Below are positions 1 through 7,000 of a DNA stretch of 9,897 nucleotides, in pieces. This DNA comes from Flavobacterium sp. UBA807. Its GTDB lineage: Bacteria; Bacteroidota; Bacteroidia; Flavobacteriales; Flavobacteriaceae. Made by a program: the position numbers and the translations under genes. Position 1 is the stretch's first letter, and each line of letters opens with the position of its first letter. A model generated the notes under the pieces. That model searched no databases, was not told the DNA's origin, and saw only the letters and a program-made list of their open reading frames with translations. Location: assembly GCA_002296885.1 (NCBI GenBank), contig DBIH01000099.1, forward strand, positions 1 to 9,897, written 5' to 3'.

Positions 1-25
1 ATTTTTTCATTTTTTCATTTTTAAA
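1..25. repeat. Short ATTTTTTC tandem repeat at the left edge
   Basis: Two exact copies of the 8-mer ATTTTTTC (1-8, 9-16) are followed by a partial third, directly after the stop of the DUF1015 gene. On the minus strand this reads as repeated ATGAAAAA. The ATG at 18-16 meets an in-frame TGA after two Lys codons. The ATG at 10-8 stays open to the edge (Met-Lys-Lys), so it could be the first codon of the next minus-strand gene, but three codons prove nothing. It could equally be a simple low-complexity spacer. Confidence 0.4.
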
Positions 26-1243
26 TTATAATTCATAAACCATCAATCCGCTGCGGAATTTTGGCTCGATATACGTACTCTTTGGAGGCATAATCAAATT
101 GTTATCTGCCAACGCTTTTATTTCTGAAATATCGGAAGGGAATAACATAAAGCCGACTTCAAATTCGCCTTCGTCAACTAATTCTTTTATTGTTGCGACG
201 GATTGTTTTCCGGGAATATATTCGATACGCTCATCGTTTCTCAAGTCTTCAATCCCCAATAACGGCTGTAATACTTTGTCGTATAATATCTGGGCATCAA
301 GATTTTCGAGGATAGAAGGTTCTTTGTTTTCCTGTTTATAAAACAATGCATAAAAATGTCCGTCAAGATACATTCCGAATTCGAATTTGCTTTGTGGTTT
401 CCACAATTCCTGTTCTTTGTCTTTGATGATGAAATTCTCAGTTAATTTCTCAAGAAAATCTTCTTTACTAAAACCGTTCAAATCGCGAATGATTCGGTTA
501 TATTCATAAATTTTGACATTGCTTTCGGCAATCAGAAAACTCATGAAGTAATTTAAATTCTGGTTTCCCAAATGTTTGTCTTCATCATATAACAATTCCG
601 CTGAAGCAGAGCGATGGTGTCCATCGGCGATATACAATTCCGGAATTTGCTCGAATTGTTTTTGCAACCATTGAATTTCTTCATCGGTTTCAATTTTCCA
701 AAGCTGGTGTTTTTCTTTATTGGTTGTCGAATAATTGTAGATTGGCTGTGATTTTTTCTTTTCGGCAATCCAGGAATTCAAAGTTTCATTATCGGGATAA
801 GTTATCAAAACGGGTTCGGTATTAAAACCCGTCTGATGCAGATAGTCCTTAAAATATTCTACACGATACTGAAGTGTATCTTCGTGTTTCTTGATAACGT
901 TATTCTTGTAATCATCAATTGAAGTTCCGGCTACAAAGCCTGTGAAAACCTGCGCTTTAGTCTGAATTTCATAAAGAAAGAAAACAGGCTTTTCTTCTTC
1001 CATAAAGATTCCGTCATTCTTGAAATCCTGATATTTATGTGTAACTCCTTTAAAACGCTTGTCCAATGTAATTTTCTGCGAATACACATAAGCAGGATGA
1101 ATCACGTGCAGAAACGAATATGGATTGAAATTCAGCCACGAAGCTAACTCCGCTGGTGAATAATCATCATAGTTTCTGCAGGTAACCAACGCTACTTTAT
1201 CCGGCGTAGGACGAACTGCTTTAAAAGGAATTATTTTGCTCAT
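26..1243 (-). CDS. DUF1015 family protein, possible ParB/Srx-like serine-metabolism enzyme
   Basis: A 405-residue cytosolic protein with no signal peptide or membrane segment, complete from ATG to TAA. It is recognised as DUF1015 (PF06245) from three family hallmarks: TGFVAGTSIDDY with KKHEDT (about 101-123), the central YIADGHHRSA (204-213), and the C-terminal MPPKSTYIEPKFRSGL (385-400). Length is normal for the family. The reaction is not established as far as I know. The DGHHR block resembles the nucleotide-contacting box of ParB/sulfiredoxin-fold proteins, including free serine kinases (SerK/SbnI type), and from memory DUF1015 genes often lie beside serA and serC in Bacteroidota. A role in serine or phosphoserine metabolism is therefore inferred, not shown. 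It is the last complete gene of the minus-strand operon, 74 nt after the hbd stop. No TAnnTTTG box precedes it, so it is probably co-transcribed through the heptad array. Family assignment is secure; function is open. Confidence 0.9.
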   Translation of the reverse strand: MSKIIPFKAVRPTPDKVALVTCRNYDDYSPAELASWLNFNPYSFLHVIHPAYVYSQKITLDKRFKGVTHKYQDFKNDGIFMEEEKPVFFLYEIQTKAQVFTGFVAGTSIDDYKNNVIKKHEDTLQYRVEYFKDYLHQTGFNTEPVLITYPDNETLNSWIAEKKKSQPIYNYSTTNKEKHQLWKIETDEEIQWLQKQFEQIPELYIADGHHRSASAELLYDEDKHLGNQNLNYFMSFLIAESNVKIYEYNRIIRDLNGFSKEDFLEKLTENFIIKDKEQELWKPQSKFEFGMYLDGHFYALFYKQENKEPSILENLDAQILYDKVLQPLLGIEDLRNDERIEYIPGKQSVATIKELVDEGEFEVGFMLFPSDISEIKALADNNLIMPPKSTYIEPKFRSGLMVYEL

Positions 1244-1254
1244 TATTTTGGCTG

Positions 1255-1323
1255 TTAGCTTTTAGCTTTCAGCCTTTAGCTTTTAATTGCTAACTGCTAA
1301 TCGCTAATAGCTGATTGCTAACT
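1255..1323. repeat. Inverted array of 7-bp units (TTAGCTT / GCTAAYN)
   Basis: On the plus strand four heptads of TTAGCTT type (1255-1282; the third is TCAGCCT) are followed by the hinge TTAATT (1283-1288). Then come five heptads in inverted sense, GCTAACT, GCTAATC, GCTAATA, GCTGATT and GCTAACT (1289-1323). In the minus-strand transcript this gives 5-bp UUAGC:GCUAA helices separated by 2x2, mostly purine, internal loops, a ladder-like hairpin with an 8-nt loop (1281-1288). The TCAGC variants mostly keep pairing through G-U. The final unit overlaps the hbd stop codon (1318-1320). It fills the space between hbd and the DUF1015 gene. No coding function is visible. It may be a dispersed intergenic repeat, an mRNA processing or stability element, or both. 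Confidence 0.85.
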
Positions 1324-2205
1324 AAATTGTTTCGAAACTTTCTCTGCTTTTTTGGATTCGGAATAATCATAAAAACCTTCTCCCGATTTTACTCCGAGTT
1401 TTCCCGCCATAACCATATTGACTAAAAGTGGACAGGGAGCATATTTTGGGTTTTTGAATCCGTCGTACATCACGTTTAAGATGGAAAGACAAACATCCAA
1501 TCCGATAAAATCTGCCAACTGTAACGGACCCATAGGATGAGCCATTCCAAGTTTCATTACGGTGTCAATTTCATAAACTCCGGCAACTCCGTTATACAAA
1601 GTCTCGATTGCTTCGTTTATCATCGGCATCAAAATCCTATTAGCTACAAATCCCGGATAATCGTTCACTTCGGTTGGAACTTTACCCAACTTTACCGATA
1701 AATCCATGATAATTTTAGTCACTTCATCAGAAGTCGAATAACCACGAATGATTTCTACCAACTTCATAATTGGCACAGGATTCATAAAATGCATTCCGAT
1801 TACACGCTCAGGATGTAACACCTGTGCGGCAATTTGCGTTATTGAAATTGAAGAAGTATTCGTAGCCAAAATTACATTATGGTCACAGACTTCGCTTAAT
1901 TGTTTGAAGATTTGAAGTTTTAATCCAACATTTTCTGTTGCAGCTTCCACAACCAAATCGGTTCCTACAACACCATCTTTGATATCGGTATAAGTTATTA
2001 TGTTTGAGATTGTTTTGTGTTTGTCATCTTCAGTAATGGTTCCTTTGATTACCATCCGGTCAAGGTTAGAGGCGATTGTTGCCATTCCTTTTTCCAAAGA
2101 TTTTTCAGAGATGTCAATCAGTTTTACAGTAAAACCGCTTTGTGCGAAAGTGTGGGCAATTCCGTTACCCATAGTTCCGGCGCCTATTACAGCTATTGTT
2201 TTCAT
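1318..2205 (-). CDS. hbd: 3-hydroxybutyryl-CoA dehydrogenase
   Basis: A 295-residue cytosolic NAD(P)-dependent enzyme that interconverts acetoacetyl-CoA (and related 3-oxoacyl-CoA) and the (S)-3-hydroxyacyl-CoA, in short-chain fatty acid or branched-chain/phenylacetate-type degradation or butanoyl-CoA formation. The N-terminal Rossmann domain (about 3-180) has GAGTMG at 8-13 and Asp31 after the second strand, a placement typical of NAD preference. Catalytic residues align with the family: Ser118 in NTSSIS, His139 in GMHFMNP, Glu151 in KLVE and Asn189 in GFVANR. The C-terminal 3HCDH domain (about 184-282) carries AHPMGPLQLADFIGLD and ends with KSGEGFYDY. Length matches stand-alone Hbd/PaaH enzymes, with no fused enoyl-CoA hydratase. 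Its ATG lies 9 nt after the stop of the Gfo/Idh/MocA gene, so it is the second operon member. No thiolase or crotonase is visible here, so the exact pathway is open. Confidence 0.94.
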   Translation of the reverse strand: MKTIAVIGAGTMGNGIAHTFAQSGFTVKLIDISEKSLEKGMATIASNLDRMVIKGTITEDDKHKTISNIITYTDIKDGVVGTDLVVEAATENVGLKLQIFKQLSEVCDHNVILATNTSSISITQIAAQVLHPERVIGMHFMNPVPIMKLVEIIRGYSTSDEVTKIIMDLSVKLGKVPTEVNDYPGFVANRILMPMINEAIETLYNGVAGVYEIDTVMKLGMAHPMGPLQLADFIGLDVCLSILNVMYDGFKNPKYAPCPLLVNMVMAGKLGVKSGEGFYDYSESKKAEKVSKQFS

Positions 2206-2214
2206 TATGTTTAG

Positions 2215-3192
2215 TTAGGATTTATTATTTTCATTCATCGAATCAATAATCATATATGCCACACGAAGTGCTTCAGTTCCGTCTTGCAATGTGACGATTG
2301 GAGTAGCGTTATTATTGATAGCATCGGCAAAAGTTTCTAATTCATCAAGGATAGCATTGTTATGACTCACTTCAGGATTGGCAAAATAAATTTGTTTGCG
2401 GTCGCCTTCGGCATTCTGTAAAATCATATCAAAATCCCCCGGAGTTTCCGGAGCTTCTTTCATCTTTACCACTTCACAGGTTTTGTCAAGATAATCCACT
2501 GAGATGTAAGCGTCTTTCTGGAAAAAACGAGACTTACGCATATTTTTTAATGAAATTCTGCTTGATGTGATATTGGCAACGCAGCCATTTTCAAATTCGA
2601 TGCGGGCGTTGGCAATATCAGGCGACTGGCTCAAAACTGAAACTCCGCTTGCATGAACAAATTTCACTTTCGATTTTACAACACTTAAAATAGCATCGAT
2701 ATCGTGAATCATTAAATCTAAAACTACCGGAACATCAGTACCACGCGGATTGAATTCTGCCAAACGGTGGGTTTCGATAAACATTGGGTTTTCAATCTGA
2801 TCTTTCACAGCAGTAAACGCAGGATTGAAACGTTCAACATGACCTACCTGGCCTTTGACATTGAATTCTTTTGCCAGAGCTATAATTTCTTCAGCCTCTT
2901 CAACAGTGGTAGATATAGGCTTTTCTATAAAAACATGTTTCCCTGATTTTATAGAAACTTTGGCGCATTTATAATGAGACAGCGTAGGAGTTACTATATC
3001 AATAACATCAACAGCGTGGATTAATTTAGCAATAGTATCAAACTGTTTGTATCCAAATTCGGCTTCGATTTTTGCTCCGTTTTCGTGATTTTCATCATAA
3101 AAACCAACTAACTCATATTTTTCAGATTGTTGTAATAAACGCAAGTGTATTTTCCCGAGGTGACCGGCACCTAAAACGCCAACTTTAAGCAT
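2215..3192 (-). CDS. Gfo/Idh/MocA family NAD(P)-dependent oxidoreductase
   Basis: A 325-residue cytosolic dehydrogenase counted from the ATG at 3192. Rossmann domain about 2-120: GAGHLGKIH at 8-16, and the family signature EKP at 90-92 (HVFIEKPIS). The second alpha/beta domain has GHVERFNPAF (117-126) and LDLMIHDIDAIL (158-169), whose His163 and nearby Asp residues sit where the sugar-binding and proton-relay residues of this family lie. The substrate is probably a sugar, cyclitol or nucleotide sugar. The GHVERFNPAF and VVLDLMIHDID blocks recall homologues found beside lipid A genes (GnnA-like UDP-GlcNAc 3-dehydrogenases), but no lpx gene is present here, so that is a suggestion only. A longer reading from an ATG at 3219 would add nine residues (MLLLIKFTF). 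I reject it because the glycine motif normally starts within a few residues of Met and because a -7 box lies inside that extension. First gene of the operon. Confidence 0.92.
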   Translation of the reverse strand: MLKVGVLGAGHLGKIHLRLLQQSEKYELVGFYDENHENGAKIEAEFGYKQFDTIAKLIHAVDVIDIVTPTLSHYKCAKVSIKSGKHVFIEKPISTTVEEAEEIIALAKEFNVKGQVGHVERFNPAFTAVKDQIENPMFIETHRLAEFNPRGTDVPVVLDLMIHDIDAILSVVKSKVKFVHASGVSVLSQSPDIANARIEFENGCVANITSSRISLKNMRKSRFFQKDAYISVDYLDKTCEVVKMKEAPETPGDFDMILQNAEGDRKQIYFANPEVSHNNAILDELETFADAINNNATPIVTLQDGTEALRVAYMIIDSMNENNKS

Positions 3193-3207
3193 AAATGTAA
3201 ATTTTAT

Positions 3208-3238
3208 CAAAAGTAGCATTTTAGTTTAAAGTTTAAAA
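3208..3238 (-). promoter_or_regulatory. Putative promoter of the Gfo/Idh/MocA-hbd-DUF1015 operon
   Basis: On the minus strand TACTTTTG (3215-3208) matches the Bacteroidota -7 consensus TAnnTTTG exactly. A 19-nt spacer upstream of it leads to TTTT (3238-3235), three of four matches to the TTTG -33 box. Transcription would start a few bases before the ATG at 3192, giving a very short leader. This supports 3192 over 3219 as the translation start. Found by eye only. Confidence 0.5.
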
Positions 3239-3249
3239 GAAAAAGTTTC

Positions 3250-3284
3250 TATACCTGACAGGTTTTTGAAACCTTTCAGGTATA
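3250..3284. repeat. Near-perfect 16-bp palindrome between divergent genes
   Basis: The left arm TATACCTGACAGGTTT (3250-3265), a three-base loop TTG (3266-3268) and the right arm AAACCTTTCAGGTATA (3269-3284) pair at 15 of 16 positions, with one C/T mismatch (3259/3275). The left arm itself contains CCTGACAGG, a smaller palindrome around a central A, and the right arm contains its degenerate form CCTTTCAGG. It lies between two divergent promoters, so it cannot serve as a 3' terminator for either neighbour. ACCTGTCAGGT-like palindromes recur in Flavobacteria as I remember them, which favours a dispersed extragenic repeat. A shared operator is the alternative. Confidence 0.75.
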
Positions 3285-3294
3285 ATCATGTTTA

Positions 3295-3325
3295 TTTGTT
3301 TTTTGGGATTTAAAAGTTATTTTTA
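3295..3325 (+). promoter_or_regulatory. Putative pcm promoter
   Basis: TTTG (3295-3298), a 19-nt spacer and TATTTTTA (3318-3325) fit the Bacteroidota -33/-7 pattern, with one mismatch in the -7 box (final G is A). Transcription would begin around 3330, leaving roughly 15 nt before the TTG start of pcm. The region is AT-rich, so a chance match is possible. Confidence 0.4.
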
Positions 3326-3346
3326 CGGAATAAATTACTACCCGAA

Positions 3347-3988
3347 TTGAAAGATACAGCCAAACATCAGGGACTCCGAAATCAGTTATCTAAAGTACTC
3401 GAAGAAAAAGGAATTAGTGACCAAAAGGTTTTGGAAGCGATTCGAAAAATTCCACGCCATTTATTCTTAAACTCCAGTTTCGAAGATTTCGCCTATCAGG
3501 ATAAAGCTTTTCCAATTGGAGCAGGACAGACCATTTCACAGCCCTATACCGTTGCATTTCAAAGTCAGTTATTGCAGGTAAAAAAAGATGACAAGATTCT
3601 TGAAATTGGTACCGGTTCCGGTTATCAGACTGCTGTTTTGGTTGCAATGGGAGCAAAGGTCTATTCGGTAGAAAGACAAAACGAATTATTCAAAACGACA
3701 TCAGCGTTATTGCCAAAACTGGGAATCCGCGCAAAACATTTATCATTTGGCGATGGCTATAAAGGCTTGCCAAATCATGCACCATTCGACAGCATCATCG
3801 TTACAGCAGGAGCTCCAATTATTCCGAAGGCTCTGATGGCTCAATTAAAAATAGGAGGAAGGCTTGTCATTCCGGTTGGCGAAAATGAACAGGTAATGAC
3901 AATGCTGATTCGCAAAAACGCGACTCAATTTGAAAAACATGAATTTGGTGATTTTAAATTTGTTCCGTTGTTGGAGAATAAAAATTAG
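3347..3988 (+). CDS. pcm: Protein-L-isoaspartate O-methyltransferase (TTG start)
   Basis: A 213-residue cytosolic repair enzyme that uses S-adenosylmethionine to methylate L-isoaspartyl (and D-aspartyl) residues in aged proteins, allowing return to normal Asp. The family-specific segment FPIGAGQTISQPYTVA (55-70) has the conserved Ser64. SAM motif I is LEIGTGSGYQTAVL (85-98), the acidic Glu109 (VYSVER) ends the next strand, and VTAGAP (152-157) and GGRLVIPVG (170-178) follow. Length is typical, and there is no signal peptide, unlike periplasmic variants. The start must be TTG: an in-frame TAA lies at 3311, no ATG or GTG follows it, and the next Met is residue 101, inside the catalytic domain. 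The start gives MKDTAKHQGLRNQL, a normal N-terminus for flavobacterial homologues. It is divergent from the dehydrogenase operon and only 33 nt before the DUF3857 gene, which is probably co-transcribed. Confidence 0.95.
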   Translation: MKDTAKHQGLRNQLSKVLEEKGISDQKVLEAIRKIPRHLFLNSSFEDFAYQDKAFPIGAGQTISQPYTVAFQSQLLQVKKDDKILEIGTGSGYQTAVLVAMGAKVYSVERQNELFKTTSALLPKLGIRAKHLSFGDGYKGLPNHAPFDSIIVTAGAPIIPKALMAQLKIGGRLVIPVGENEQVMTMLIRKNATQFEKHEFGDFKFVPLLENKN

Positions 3989-4021
3989 TATATTACACCA
4001 AATAATTACCCACATAAGTTT

Positions 4022-7000
4022 ATGAAAAAAATAATTACGCTCTTCCTGCTAATTACTAAGTTTGTTTTTTCCCAAACTCCCGAAAAGAAAACCTGGGATT
4101 TATTATTAAGCAACAAAAGAATCGAAGCCAGAAAACTTTTTGATAAGGAACTTAAATCAAAAGAATCAAAATCACTTGATTATTTTCTGCTTGATAATTT
4201 TATTGATATTGAAAGCGGTAAAAGCGACTACGATGAGACATTTGTAAAAACCCTTGCCACATACCCTGAAAGCAGTAATTATTTCTGCCCTTTAGCCAGA
4301 AGGCAGTTTATACTTGACGATATTCAAACGGTTGGATTCAACGATAATACGTATAAAAAAATTGATGCTTTAGCCGGACTTGATACTTTCAAGAATGATC
4401 CTATAGTCATTTACTACAAAGCAATTGCAGACAGAAACCGTAAAGATTACGCTGGTTATGCCAATCATATTAAAGACTTAAATTCGATTATGAACTGGCA
4501 GCTTTGCGGGCCATTTGAAAACTTAAATGACAGCGGAATAGATATTGAATATGAACCGGAAATCTATCCTAAAAATGACAAACAATTTGATGCCAACAGC
4601 AACGGCTTTGTAGGTTGGTATAATCCAAGAATAATCCAGAATGAAGGATATCATACCTTTTCCAACGAAGATGAATATGGAAATGCCATAATGTATTCTC
4701 AGGTTTTTGTTGATAATCCTCAGGAGCAGGAAGTAATTTTTAATTTCGGAATGAGCGCTTCGTTTAAAATATTTGTAAATGATGTTGAAGTATATGTCAA
4801 TACGCTCAACAAAATGTCCGATTTGAATGCTTATAAAATCAAATTATTGCTGCCAAAAGGCATGAACCGGATTTTGGTAAAATCAGCTATTTCCAAAGGC
4901 AATAGTTATTTTATTTTGTCCTTGACCGACAAACAAAATAAAAAATTAGATAACCTTACTTATTACAACACTTATAAAGACTATAATAAATCAACTTTAG
5001 CAGCATTAAAAGTTGAAGAAATCAATCCTGATTTTGAAAACTATTTTGCCAATAAGGTAAAGCAGGATCCGACGAATGTCTTAAATAAAATATTATTGTT
5101 TGACTGCTATATCCATAACAAAAAATTAGAATTAGCTCAGGATATCATCGAAGATTTGGACAAACAGTATCCAAACAGTTCGATGATAAAAATACGTCTG
5201 GCAAAGTATTATGTTTATAAGGAAGATGATCAGAAACTTGACGAAGTAAAGAAAAATATTGAAATTTCAGATCCTGATTATTATTTCACTTTGGCTACAA
5301 AAGCTCAGGATACTGAATGGATGAAGTCGATTAGTATGGCTGAACTGGATAAATACAGAGAAAGGGCTAAAAAACTGATTTCACCATTGCTTGGAATTTT
5401 GTATGACTTCTTTGTGAATGCCCGAAATTCAAACATAGATGCGATGATTGGTAACCTTGATGATTTATTTGCTAAATCAAATAATAGCGAATTTTATATC
5501 ACTAATTTATCACCATTATACGACAGCCTGGAAAAGAAGAAGGAGAAAACCATCGATATACTTGAAAAGTTCGTTGCAAAAAGAGACAATCCATCTGCTA
5601 TGTCAAAGCTCATCGAATACTACCGTGATGCTAACAGAAAGGATGATGTGAAAGCCATTTTTATTGACAGAAAGAATAATTATCCTTATTTCACCGGAGT
5701 TGCTTCCGATTACATAAACATTTTAGTTGAAGACAAGAAGTACCCTGAAGCCTTAAAAGAAATTGACGATGCTCTGGCTCTTTTTCCATATTCGTTTTAT
5801 TTGTTGGAACAAAAAGGATTGGTATACAACTATATGAATAATGTGAAGGAAGCTGAAAAATACATCAGAATGTCTTTATCGCATAATTCAGAAAATAATA
5901 CTTTGAGAACTCAGTTATATGACATAACCAAAACGCCTGATGAAATTGAGGAAATTGATGTTAAGGATAAATACAAAACCATCAAGGAAAGAAGAGGTTC
6001 TGACCTTAAAGGAGATTATGGTGTTGTTACACTTTTGGATGAATATATCGTAAATATCCTTCCTGAAGGAGGAAGAAAATCTAAAGTGGTTTTGATTTAT
6101 GAAATAACCACCGAAAACGGAATAGAAGAAATGAAGGAATACAACCTGAATACCTATTCTATTACATTGCAAAAATCAGAAATTGTTAAGCAGGACGGCA
6201 CATTGGTTCCGGCAGAAGAGGGAAGTGGCACATTGGTGTTCCCGAATTTAAAAGTCGGTGATGTTATTTACATTGAGTACGAAAGCTATAGCACTTCTTA
6301 TGGAAGATTCTATAAAGATTTCAACTTAGATTGTTATTTCAACAGTACTTATCCAACGGTTGAATCGGTTTTTGCCATTATTAATCCAAATGATATTAAA
6401 TATAATTTCAAATTAAATAATGGCGACATTACGCCTGTCATCAAAAAGATTAATAATAAAACATGTACGATTTGGAGAAGGACTAAAGTTCCGGCATTAC
6501 CTTTATTGGAACCAAATTCAAAAAACTATAATGATTTAACTAATTCCATCAATGCAAGTTCGATTAAATCATGGAAAGACATCTCAAACTGGTATTCTGA
6601 TTTGGCTAAAAAATCACTTGTTATCGATAAGGTAACACGAAATACTTTTGAAACGATTTTTCCGAAAGGAGTTGCAGGAATGACCCAGGATGAAATTGCA
6701 AAAAAAATATACATCTACATCGAAGAAAATATCAAATACAGTTCTCAAGATTTCAGGCAAAGTGGTTATGTTCCTCAAAAGCCATCAAAAACCATAACTA
6801 CAAAACTTGGTGACTGCAAGGATGTTTCAGCGCTTTTTGTGGCGCTTTCACAATTGGCAAATGTAAAATCCAATTTGGTTTTGGTGTCAACAAATGACAA
6901 CAGTTCACAATTAATGTCATTACCATCAAACGAATTCAATCATTGTATTGTAAAAACAAACCTTGACGGTAAGGAAGAGTTCCTAGAATTAACTGATAAA

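Noticed and set aside
1255..1323. Heptad array as a CRISPR or classical tandem-repeat minisatellite
   Set aside because: Units are 7 bp with no unique spacers and the orientation flips at the hinge, so neither model fits.
3193..3219. N-terminal extension of the Gfo/Idh/MocA protein
   Set aside because: The Rossmann glycine motif already starts at residue 8 from the ATG at 3192, and the extension overlaps the predicted promoter.
3250..3284. Palindrome as a Rho-independent terminator
   Set aside because: Both neighbouring genes are transcribed away from it, so no gene ends here.
5915..6172. Minus-strand open frame of 85 codons within the DUF3857 gene
   Set aside because: It lies opposite a long, domain-rich coding region and has no family features; it is a shadow frame, as are the other short frames opposite or overlapping the main genes.
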